Below are positions 37,201 through 48,500 of a stretch of DNA of 64,000 bases, piece after piece. The DNA lies in assembly GCA_947000775.1 (NCBI GenBank), contig CAMQGK010000604.1:7494501-7558500 (forward strand), given 5' to 3'. Under the pieces are notes generated by a model. It was not told the DNA's origin and did not search any database. It saw only the letters and a list, made by a program, of their open reading frames with translations. Each line of letters opens with the position of its first letter. Within the stretch, counting starts at the first letter, position 1. The stretch is from Pterois miles. Its lineage: Eukaryota > Chordata > Actinopteri > Perciformes > Scorpaenidae. A program made the translations under genes and the position numbers.

Positions 37201-40200
37201 ATAACACAATATCACATCATAAACACCAAATACAGTAGCATTCTGTGTTTATGAAAGATTTCCACATGTACTGTGATGACTTTAAAGGTGCAGTGTGTAG
37301 GATTTGACGGCATCTAGCGTGCGGTTGCAGATTGCAACCAACTGAAAGCTTGTAAGAGAACTACAGTGAAACATGGCCGACTCTGTGACAAAGACCCACT
37401 CTGTATGTACATGTGTATGTATAAATGGCTCATTCTAAGGTAAACTGATTATACACTAAAGAAAACATACTCATTAATATTACATTATATCCTACACACT
37501 GTTCCTTTAATTTTGGTGATAGCACAGTAAGACAGTAGGAGTTACAAAGAGCACAGCTTTGTTATGATCAAGGTATGGAGTTACACAAAAGCTGGACCAC
37601 ATTTGTTGTTGGAAAATTGAAGAAATCGAAATCAAACTGTCATAAAAAGTAACCAAAAACAAGGCTAAAAACAAGCTAACAACTTCTTTTTTTAAATGAA
37701 AGAAATGTAGGAACAATTCCCAAAATAATCTCCTTAATCTACTGCCTCCACATGGCTTGAGGCATTGTGTTGTCATCTGTACCATTTTCGTGAATGCAGA
37801 ACATTTCTTCAAATTTGGCACAAATGTTAACTTAGATTCAAGGATGAACTGATTAGATTTTGGTGGTCAAAGGTCAAGGTCACTGTGACCTCATGTCTGC
37901 CCCATTGTCATGAAAGCGATATCTCAGGAGCGCCTTGAGGGAACTGTATTACTGTACATTACATCTGACATGGATGTTAACTGCAACTTGACTGAGTGGC
38001 CGAGGTGGTAATTCAACTTCTCATTCAAAATATATTTCAAAAATCACACTTTTTGAGGTCATATATACATTGTATGTTGTCTGTGGTAAATTTTCTAAAT
38101 GCAAGGCACATTGATTAGATATTGCCAGAACTTTTGACCACAGTTCACAGCCTTCTTCAGCTGATGAAACGTGAAGCTCCGATGTTGATATCACGTGTCC
38201 CCGAGGTCAGGAATGAATGCCAGTGCTCAAAGTGTAAGTTTTGTTTCCAGGTATGATGCTGCCTGTCTGCTGCTGGTCTACGGCGTCTACATCGTGGTTC
38301 TGTGCTTTGACCTGCGCATCAGTGAGTTTGTCCTGAGGAAGCTGAGCCCCTGCTGCACCTGTCTGGGTAAAGGACCCAGTGAAAAGACGGAGACGCAGCC
38401 TCTGATGGGCTGGAGCGACGAAACCGGCCTGAGAGTCCACAGTCGCTCCAGGACAGACAGCGGGATCTTCCAGGACGACTCGGGATACTCTCACCTGTCC
38501 CTCAGCCTGCATGGCCTCAATGAGATCCCTGAAGGTGAAACACACGTCTACTTTAGCACACTGTTTTCATCATCCATTTGCTTGTTTGACCATCATGACC
38601 AGTTATGATGTGATGATACTTGGCATTCCAGCAGAGCATAAAAGTGTGTTTGCGATGCCGGAGAGCGACCTGAAACGGATCCTGTGGGTTCTGTCTCTGC
38701 CCATCATCACTCTGCTGTTCCTGACCATCCCCGACTGCAGGAGACGGTTCTGGAAGGGATGGTTCATGATAACCTTCCTCATGTCAGCTGTCTGGATCTC
38801 AGGCTTCACATACGTGCTGGTGTGGATGGTCACGATTGTCGGTAAGATCGTCGCTAAGCATCTGTGATGAGCTTGTGTAAACTTTCCTCAGTGCTTTTAG
38901 TTTAGCTGCAGGTGTAAATCAGCCCGTCACACACTGCATTGCTTCATGGATCACAAGTGTTTGAAACTTGTGAGAAAAATGTCTGATTTACAGAGCAGAA
39001 TCACATGTTGGGTCTGCTGGCTAATTCCTAAGATGCCATTGTCCTGGAAAGTTAAGAGGAGGTTATTGTAGCTCCAGTGGGCCATGTGCATAACCAGGAT
39101 TACAGGGAGACACAGTCATGTGAGCTCTGGGTGTATATACAGAAGTACCCACAGGCACGGGTCCCAGAACATAAAACTGACCTAGGATCAGGCAAAAAGG
39201 GCAGCTTCATCATGTGACTGTGGTTGGTCTACTGAAGCATAATGAGATTATTATCCTGTTGTCGTCAGATAGGCTCACATGGAAGAAGTCTTATGAACGA
39301 GCGGGCATGGGACCGAGCAGGTACAACTCAAACATTCAGTGTCTGGGATTCAAAATATGCGGTTAATATTTAGGTACCAGTGGAGATTATAGGACTAACT
39401 GAAAATCTTTTCTTTTCCCCACAATGGCCTCCAAGCAAAGTAATAGCTGCCACTGAGGACACAAGGTCGTCGTCTGTGATATTTCTGGAAATCCGGGTGG
39501 TGGATAGTAATTATAGTAATTTGGGGGCAAAAGAGAGACGTAAGTTTAAATGACAGGAATTAAACAGACAGCGTGCCATCTAGTGGTGTGGTTGCAGATG
39601 AGTACCCCTCTGCTCACTGCTTAACCTTAACCATCTCGCTAGTGTTCCCCAACTCGTGGGTTACCTTCTAGACACGACCCTGGTGTTACCACAGTGTCGC
39701 ATTCACGTTATCGCAGTTTCACAAGCGTGTCAGAGAACTACTGTGGTCTACTGTAGAAACGTGGCGGACTCGGTGAAGACGAATTTGGCCTCATGACCTC
39801 AGTATTTCTAAAATCCTGCCACAGCCCGGCCTCCAGTGGTTATTGATTAACCCTACAGCCACAGTTAAGATCAGCTGCTGTTCTCTCCATAAGCTAGCTT
39901 AATGTGGTTGGAGGAAGGGGACTCTGATTGTGGGTTTGTATTGTGTTTACACAGGCGAGACCCTCGGCATCCCTGATACAGTTATGGGACTCACACTGCT
40001 TGCTGCTGGGACCAGTATACCTGACACCATAGCCAGTGTGATGGTGGCCAGAGAAGGTAAACATCACTGTATTTACTGGCCACAATTCACAAGTCCTGGA
40101 TGTAGTTTTAGGGCAGCCGTAACAAAACAATTATTAAAATCAAGAGTAATTTGCTTCCTTAGTAAGTTCCCTCTGCATGTATTTGGGCTCTAAGCTCTTG

Positions 40201-40664
40201 CTGAAAGACTTTCAAGTGGGAACTATTGATTACTCATTCACTTTGCTGACTCACTTTCCACATCAGCCATTATAGAAATAAAGTAACAGTCTATGTGAAT
40301 AGAGGCTTAAATGCAGTATGTAAACTTGTTCTGTTCAACAGGGAAAGCTGACATGGCCATGTCCAACATCGTGGGCTCTAATGTGTTCGACATGCTGTGT
40401 CTGGGCCTGCCCTGGTTCATCAAGACTGCCTTTGTGGACACTAACAACCCCGTAGAGGTCAACAGCACTGGACTGGTCTTCATTTCCGCTACGCTGCTCC
40501 TGTCCATCGTCTTCCTTTTTGTAGCCGTCCACATTAACGGGTGGAAGTTGGACTGGAAATTGGGACTCGTATCTCTCTTTTGCTACATCCTCTTCGCCAC
40601 TCTGTCCATCTTGTACGAGCTGGGGATTATTGGGAATAATCCCATTAGGCTGTGCAGTGACTGA
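34266..40664 (+). CDS. slc24a5: Sodium/potassium/calcium exchanger 5 (NCKX5), nine coding exons
   Basis: Coding exons: 34266-34422, 34686-34865, 36374-36457, 36651-36754, 36923-37023, 38251-38534, 38635-38841, 39955-40056, 40342-40664. All borders are GT/AG, the frame closes, and the sum is 1542 nt for 513 aa. Residues 15-36 are a first membrane segment. Alpha-1 (GATFMAAGSSAPELVTAF, from residue 122) and alpha-2 (LLAAGTSIPDTIASV, from residue 387) carry the ion-binding acidic and polar residues of the CaCA superfamily. A cytosolic loop with a Cys cluster (SPCCTCLG) and TDSGIFQDDSGYSHL lies between. The C-terminus ELGIIGNNPIRLCSD closely resembles the human protein. The exchanger sits in melanosome or trans-Golgi membranes and swaps Na+ for Ca2+ and K+; loss gives pale pigment (zebrafish golden). 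A second in-frame ATG is at 34272. Introns hold repeats B and C. Confidence 0.96.
35385..35820. repeat. Repeat C-related fragment in slc24a5 intron 2, with inner insertion
   Basis: The parts 'cacattttagaagctggaacc' and 'ttgttgccgatttattttccg' resemble the repeat C group. Between them (about 35583-35745) is a segment ending in 'gtccctggtaaataaataaa', which looks like another repeat's 3' end. Confidence 0.45.
35838..36165. repeat. Dispersed repeat B, copy 2 (slc24a5 intron 2)
   Basis: Carries 'gcatctagtggtgtggttgc', 'ctgtagaaacatggcggagt' and the TAGATATGAAGGACTCATTC part. It is the fullest copy of the family in the window. Chance frames on both strands follow it. Confidence 0.8.
37283..37508. 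repeat. Dispersed repeat B, copy 3 (slc24a5 intron 5)
   Basis: Starts 'ttaaaggtgcagtgtgtagg' and ends 'acattatatcctacacactg', with the middle shortened. The start and end show a short inverted relation (GTGTGTAGGAT / ATCCTACACAC), as expected for the termini of a nonautonomous DNA element. Confidence 0.8.
38632..38637 (+). promoter_or_regulatory. NAGNAG tandem splice acceptor of slc24a5 exon 7
   Basis: The acceptor reads CCAGCAG. Splicing after the first AG starts exon 7 at 38632 and adds one Ala before EHKSVF; splicing after the second starts it at 38635. Both keep the frame, so the protein would be 514 or 513 aa. The insertion point lies in the cytosolic loop. Confidence 0.7.
39568..39790. 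repeat. Dispersed repeat B, copy 4 (slc24a5 intron 7)
   Basis: Contains 'catctagtggtgtggttgca', 'ttcacaagcgtgtcagagaa' and 'gtagaaacgtggcggactcg', with an inserted middle segment similar to that of copy 1 at 10647. Confidence 0.7.
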
Positions 40665-41018
40665 GATCTGACCTCCTCAGGACTGAAGCCATATTGACTC
40701 AAACAGTCCAAACACATCAATTGTTAAGCCAAGGGATCGCGGTCCCACTCGAGATATTGTGCTGTGGAAGACGTGTGCTGGTCACATCTCACAACGAGGA
40801 TGATCTCCATTAGTAAAATACTGTATGTTTCACTTTAGGTGGAAGTGTGCCAAAGATCCTTCTCTCGTGTGCCTGTCAGATCCAGACATTATACAAGAGT
40901 CGTCATCAAGCTCTGAGATGTCTTCAGTCTTACTCAAAGCCTATAAACAGAAAATGGGCCGTCACAGGACCAACTACGGAGGTCAAATGAATCCAAAACT
41001 GACAAGTCAGAGTCAAGT

Positions 41019-41024
41019 AATAAA
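41019..41024 (+). terminator. slc24a5 poly(A) signal (AATAAA)
   Basis: First AATAAA after the stop codon, giving a 3' UTR of about 0.37 kb. It lies before the repeat A copy that separates this gene from myef2. Confidence 0.6.
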
Positions 41025-41285
41025 AAGGTGTCAACTAAACTCATTTGGCCTTGTCCTTCTTTTTAAGTGGGTGAGTTAAGGAAAAAAGGCCCCAAGTACA
41101 CAACTCTGATAAGCTTTTATGAGCAAGTCTTTATCACTTGCCAGGAAGGTAGAATTAATGAAAAAACAACAACAAATCTTTCCACTTGTCTCCAAGCAAA
41201 AAGTAAAACTACAATGACTTTTTATCAGCTATTTACAGCCCACATGGAGTTCAGACACCGACCTCTCTTTTGATTTGTAACAACT

Positions 41286-42005
41286 GAGGCTGTCAAAGTT
41301 GATGCTAATAACGCAAATTTGTTTTGAAGTCACTAATTTCTTTTCACGTTTACACAACATGTGATTTTTAGCCTAGAGGGAAGATACCGGCATGAAATAT
41401 GAAAGTAGAAAACCTAATGAATCCATTGGTACCAACCATGGTGACAGTTGACTAACTGGTCGCAAAGGAGGATAAATAAAGCTCCATGTACCAACCATGT
41501 CGTACTAGCTTGTCACAAAGGAGGTTGAATAACGCTGCAAACTTGCACTAAATTTTGGTGAGGAAAAACTGTCATGGCCATTTTCAAAGGGGTCCCTTGA
41601 CCTCTAGATACATGAATGAAAATCGGTTCTATGGTTAGCAACGAGTCTCATTTTTACAGACATGCCCACTTTATGATAATCACATGCAGTTTGGATCAAG
41701 TCATAGTCAAGTCAGCACTCTGACAGCTGTTGTTGCCTGTTGTGCTGCATTGTACCATGTTATGATGAGCATATCTTTTATGCTACATGTATATGACCTG
41801 CAAGGGTTTATTTTGTGTTAAATTCATTACCAATAATAAATATATACATAAATTTGCAAATAGCAAGCATATTTGTCAACTCCTATGTTGATACAAGTAC
41901 CAAATACTTGAAAATCTCCCTTTAAAGTACATTTTGAAAAGATTTAGAAAAAAAAAATGCAATTAATCTCGCTTAACCATGGGCCATTATGCGATTGACA
42001 GCCCT
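41286..42005. mobile_element. Dispersed repeat A, copy 3, between slc24a5 and myef2
   Basis: Reverse orientation relative to the 12894 copy. It starts GAGGCTGTCAAAGTTGATG and ends GCGATTGACAGCCCT, so both inverted ends are visible. It contains 'ggggtcccttgacctct' and 'gacatgcccactttatgat'. It fills most of the 1.3 kb between the two convergent poly(A) signals. Confidence 0.8.
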
Positions 42006-42333
42006 CGTAACAATATAATCAAAAGGGACTATCCTGTTCTACTGAAACAAAAGCCACCATCAATCGTGGAGATCTGGGAATTTAAATGGCTTCCTGTGAT
42101 TAGAGTTGGGAATCCACGCCTGATAAAATCCACGTCCTTTCTGTTCTCACTTCATTCCTACTGCTGCCTCTGTGATTAATGTGGAATTTCCCCCACTTCC
42201 AAGTGGCCACTGCACGGCAGTGTTGAGCAACAACAGATCTGAACCTCAGGTTCAGTTTACAGGCTGCGACGAACAACTTCTAGGACTTTGATCTCAGGAG
42301 ATTTTACAACCAGCAGGTTTAAAAATTAAAAAG

Positions 42334-42339
42334 TTTATT
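42334..42339 (-). terminator. myef2 poly(A) signal (AATAAA on minus strand)
   Basis: First minus-strand AATAAA downstream of the stop codon, for a short 3' UTR of about 0.2 kb. No other gene lies between. Confidence 0.6.
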
Positions 42340-42526
42340 TGTCCAAATAAACTGCCTGACAAATTAAAAAGGGGTTACAAAACAAAAGAGCTATGTAGGA
42401 TATATGAACAAAAAAAATAACAGTGGACACATGATATGACTTAATTGTGTTTTTAAAACAAAACAAAAAGATCATTGGCGAGAGGGCAGAATGTGGAAAT
42501 GTGTTAGCGGGACTTCTACAAAAGCT

Positions 42527-45500
42527 CTAGGCGTTCCTATCGATACGGACGTCCACCTCTCGGCCGTTGATCTTGGTTCCATTCATCATCCTGCAGGCCT
42601 TCTCGGCACTCTCCGGAGAGTCAAACCTCACCGTTCCGCAGCCCTTGGACTTCCCGTTCTCCATCTTGATCTCTGCGAACATCACCTGGCCTGAAAAGAG
42701 CAATGAATGAATGCAAAGTGTGGGTGAATGTTAAACCTGTGATTTTGGCATCTGTGTCAGAGAGAAGTCTTTGAGCGGCTTGTAAACGAAACCATAAAGA
42801 TTGAATTCACATTAAGCAAGAGACGTACCGCAGAGACCGAACTTCTCTTTCAGTTTTTGCCATGTCAGATCGTAGGACAGCTGCAACACAAATATATACT
42901 TCAGTCAGTACAATTGTCAAGATGAGTTCATCAATAAAGCACATAGTACAAATACATCTAGAGCTAATCAATCGATTTGCTGTTTAGGAAACTTTTGATT
43001 TAAATCTTTCACTATTTTCTGATATTTTATACACAATTAGTCAATTAATCAAGAAAATAATCAGCAGATTAAGATGAAAATACTGAAAATGAGAGTGAGT
43101 AGCCCTCGTACAGATACATCATTAAGAGAGTCGGACTCAGAGGGAAATATGCAGTCAAAACCTTCCTGAGAAGCACAGCACCAGTTATAGAAAACCCACC
43201 AATCATGAGCTACTAATTTACAGCATCATTTCCATTTATATTAATGTGCAGCATGCATGGGTTGTTTCCCATCAAAACCTTAATCAATACTGGGACATCA
43301 TTAAGAAAATGTCTTTGTCAATGAAATAGTCAATAAATAAATGGGGAAATCTTAAAGATGGGTCTTTAACTGTAATCTTATTTAACCTGTGTTTCAATTA
43401 CATAAACTGGGTATCACTGTAAAGCTGAGACTGTTGTGGATTCAATGAGTCCAACTGTATTCATGTGTGATGATGTTAGTCCACATAAAAGCCATTTCAT
43501 TGTAGTGGGAACATTTTTTGAAGCTTGACCTCTCTACAAAATGACCTGTGGTGACCTCTGGGATAATCACAGCCTCATGAAACTTTACAACCACAAACTA
43601 GAGACCTAGATCATTCAGAGGATGGATGTCTTTCCCAGGTAGACTGACAATAAGGGGGTTTCTGAGCAGTTTCCAGAACAGAAGTGCTCACCATAAATGC
43701 CAAAAATGTAATTCTTGCAGAAATATCAAAACATCAAAAGTTGTTTTTTTTTTTTACATCAAATCACAGCATAGCTTTTTCTGTGGTGTTCCTCAAGGTC
43801 TTGGTGTCTTAATGTGGTATTTTGGAAGGATTATTGATCATTTTTATCAAGTTGAGGTTTAAAAATGGTTTAATTTAGCACAAAATGTAACACATGTATC
43901 AACCCAAAAATAACTACAATATGACATAACAGAGCGCGGGGATGGTCATCGTATACTTCTGTCATAATGAGCCATGATACACTTTATTTCAACTCATTCA
44001 TATTTATTTCTTATTTATGACTAGAACAGTGAACAGTGCTGAGCTGCATCTCAAATTAATCTTCCCAGCTTTCAGATGATGTCCACCACCTATGTGACAT
44101 CTACTGCTGACCTGCTGTCTCCCTCTAAAGACCCCCCTCACCTCCTCTAAAAAAAAAAAAAAAAAAAAAAAAAAAGGTCTGTTGTGGATCTCAGAGGGTT
44201 AAAACACTTCTAATTTTCCATACCGGCAAAGTTCTCACATATCTAACACACACTTACATTTCGCACAAAGATCTGACAGCCTCCTTTGGACCCAGAGCCT
44301 CGGTCAGACATGCCTCCACCCATGTGGCCCCCCCCACCTCCAAAGCCACCGAAGCCACGGTTCATGTCCATCCCTGACATGCCCATACGGTCAAAGCTGG
44401 AGCCCATCCGGTCCATGGACATATTGCCCATTCCACCACCTGCAATTAGACTCATAACATTAGGGAGCAATTTAAATTGATGTACTGTCAAATTTAATAC
44501 TTGCATATCTAAACTGTCATCCACTAATCACTACAATGCCAAGATGAAACGCCAACAGACCCTGAGAACATGCACATTAGATTCTCTCTCATGTGCCGTC
44601 TGTCTGCGCACAACCATGAATAACACAAAAATGACATTGGTGCTTATGTATACAGTATGTAATGTAGATCACCCTTCATCATACAGCAGTGCTCAGGACA
44701 ACGTCTGAGTCGAGCCAATGCTGAGGTCATCTGATTGAAGGAGTCTCTTCAGCAGAGCAGGACACTTCAGGACTTTATACATCATGGTAGACAAACACTC
44801 ATTGCTCCTTTTACATGATTGGCTGTATAAACTATCAAAAGACTATAAAATGGTAACGGCTGATAACTTTCAAATGTCAACAGTAATAAAGTGGCCCGTG
44901 GCTCTGCTAGAGAGCTTACTGTCGCTCAAGTACCTCCAAAGCTAATGTGTATCTGCAGTAAAAGGGAAGAACTGATAACTCAGTATCGCACATACCTAAT
45001 CCAGTCCCCATGTGGCCCATGCCACCACTGCCCATTCCTCCTCCAAAACTTCCACCTAAAGAAGAGAAAGTCAGTACAGATTAGATTAGTCCATGACAAA
45101 AAAATTTCACAACAGCAAACACAAAAACAGTCTACCTATAAAAAGAACCGCAATCCCGAAACCGCATCATGACTCAAAACCAAACTACACAGAGGAACTT
45201 GCACAACCTCCATTGTGTTTACAGTTCAAGTATGACAGAATTCATAGTCAGAGTATCACTTACCCATTCCTCCAAAAGAATCGCCAAATCCTCGATTCAT
45301 TTGCATGTCACTGTGGCCGAAGTCACGATCCATCCCGCCCATTCCTGAGCGGTACATATCTAAACACGGGGGGAAAAAGTAAAGTTAGACTCAGGGGCCG
45401 TCGCATGTCATGTCTTTTGCGCCCCCAAACCAACTGTGTGTCAAAGTAGACACACGAAAGACACTCTCAAAAGCGAGAACGATGCCGTCACGGTGCCCAT

Positions 45501-48500
45501 TTTTTGGGCTGAGATTTTGGCGAGGACATAAACAGTTCAACTTTTGAAACGCTACGTGTCACGTGACAACGAACCAATCACAGCTGCCATATCTTTTCTT
45601 TCTTCAGTAAATATCTAATAGCTAATGTAGCTACATAGCTCATCCTTTAAGTGCAGGGCTACCCATCTGTTCCAGGGACTATTTTACTTCTGTCCATAAA
45701 CTACAACATCCAGTCAAAAGGTGAGCCAAATTGATAGAGAAATCCAGTAATTAAGTACAGCAGGAAAGTGATTTACCATGCTGGAAATTCATTTGTCTTT
45801 GTTTTGACTGTGTTTAGTTTAGTCAGTGAGGCTACAGGTACCAATAACACACAGGCGAACCTCAATGTTTACAGCACAGTGTTGTCAAAAATATTGAAGT
45901 GTTGATACATATCCATACTTGAAAATGTTTCAATACTTTTCCACAGTGTCTATACACAGGTACCAGCTGCACTTTTTGCTCTCTCCAACGTGTTGACGCA
46001 TGCACTATGCTGTACGTATTTTAATAAAAATATTAAATTTCATGCACTCAGTCTTTAGTCAATTTTTCCTTGGTATTGAATATCTATTTTTCAAGGCACT
46101 GTATCAAAGTTACAGCATAACATGCTAGAGCTGAACCTCTTATCTGCTCAGTAGGAGTGAATACTCTCACTCACCTCCCATCCTGCCACCTTGCGCCATG
46201 TCTCTCCCTCCAAAGCCCATGTTGCCCATGCTGTCCATGCTCCCAAAGCCCCCACCACCACTCATTCCTGTCAAAAGCAGCACTGACTTTTGATATCGCT
46301 TTCTCCTTCCCTTCCCAAAGTGTTGACAACAGTCTTTCACAGGAAAACTAATAAGTAGTAAAAACTTTACCTCCTCCAAGTCTGTTCATTCCACCAAAAC
46401 CTTGAGTATCCATACCTGTTGGCAAAAGAGGAGGTCAGTCGGGCAACGCCAAAGTACATACTGTATTTTTATTACATGGCTTTGTTGAATACTCCATTCT
46501 AATGGAATCGGCTATGTATAACAGACTGTTGGTATGGGCGCAGTTCACATCAGAGTCTGGTGGGCCATTTTTGTGTTGAATTATTGATTTATTCAAGTAG
46601 GTAGCCATGTAATATCCAATGGGTATATGTCCCTGGGAAGCCACTGTGTGTAGCCAGATTTTCAAACACTGTACAGAGGTGCTTTGGGGCATAATGTCAC
46701 AAATCCTAACACCTGGTAGTGTTAAGTAAGGGATAATGTACAGTGAGCCAGTCATTGTTGTGAAATAAACCCGACAGCGTGATTAATTGTACAGTATCCT
46801 GCTTATTACACAGCTACTTACTTAAAAAATCAATAATGTGACACAAAAATGGTCCTCCGGTGTCAAACATCAAAACTGCGCCCATAGCAACAGTCTGTTA
46901 TACATAGCAACGGTCCACTCTAAAGAAATAACCATAGCATGTTGCGATGACCAATCAGAAACGAGTACTCAACAGAGCCGTGTGCTAAAGTCCTGTATTT
47001 CAGCTAGTAGGAGCTGCTTGTCTTATCTCTTTAACCCATAGTGAAAATGTCAGCCAGGACTTGACAGATGAATGGTTTACATTTTAACTGATTGTATGTT
47101 TGCCAGCATATTAATTATTACAGCTTGATGTTCATGCTGCCTAATGGTGTTAATATGTTGACCAGCTAGTGGATAAGCATCTTCTTCTCTCTGATTAGCA
47201 TTTGTCTATAGACAAGATGTTGTCAAAACTGGCCAAAATGACACTATTTATTATATATATTAAAAAAAAAAAAAAAAACACAGGTTCAAACTATTTGAAT
47301 ATCTATTTTTGTGCAATATGCCCATAAGAGAGCAAATCAATACAAGAGACATGTATAGGTATATTTGTTTTTATATATTACATACTTACCACATACCATA
47401 CCATATTTTTTGGCTGCAATTCAAATATACTGTACATATCTGAATTTAGCATGTTCGTTGACAGCACAAATAGAGACCAACCGGTTACCGACCCAGTATG
47501 TGATGTACTATTTGTAGGATGTTTGAGCATTTCAGCCCAGATACAGCTACACATATCTGAGAGGTGACTGACCTCCAGGTCCCATGGAGCCCATGCCTCC
47601 TCCTCCACTGCTCAGACGGTTGGCATTTATAGGCTGCCCTCCCGGCCCCAGCCCCATGCCAATACCGCCTAGACCACCTACACACAAAATACACAAGAAA
47701 AAAAAAAAACTTTGAACTCTGTAATCTACTAGCACAGAGAGCATTACATAACGTAAAAATTTATACAACGCTAAATCAATACTCAAAGAGTGGAAAAAAG
47801 AGTAAAGGGAAGAGCAAAGATTTTTACTGCATCAATGTACCATCTCTCAAGAACAGAAGATGCACTGCTCACGGCATATTTTGAAAAAGTACAGACATTG
47901 CTGTTGGGTAGAACAGACATTTATTCACCCATGTGTCATATTGTTCAATATTTCCACATCCTGTTTTGGTGCAGCAAGTTTTTACTTTCAGTGCAGGCAT
48001 TGGTGCATTCCATTAATAAACAAACGCACCATAACATAGGAACCCGCTATAACTCCAACTGACTGTTTTTACGATAACTTTTCACTAACTACTACTACTA
48101 CTTCCTAGTAATTAATGTTCACCAATACAGTTAGACCTGCACAATTAATCTTAATTTTAGCAAAATCAGAATATCGTCTATCGCAATTTTTATATCACAG
48201 GAGGTGAAATGTTTGTTGAAGATGAAAACACTGTCAGTATGGAAAGCTTTTGGCTGGACGACAGTTAACAGATATTTTATAAACACCTGCTCAGAAGCCT
48301 CATCATTCAGGCTTTTCCAGCTGCTGGAGGAACTATGACTCCCAGGAAGCGAACCACTACCACCTCTTTTGGGCCTGTCCTAAAGTAATTTTTTCGGTGT
48401 AAGATTTATACCGAGTTAGTTACTATTTTTGGGACAAATATAGCTTTGAAGTGGGACGAACTCTTGTTTGGTTTTCCACTTTCAGCCTCTACAGATGAAA

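Noticed and set aside
40825..41079. 84-codon plus-strand frame after slc24a5
   Set aside because: It lies in the slc24a5 3' UTR, crosses the poly(A) signal and has no homologue I recognise.
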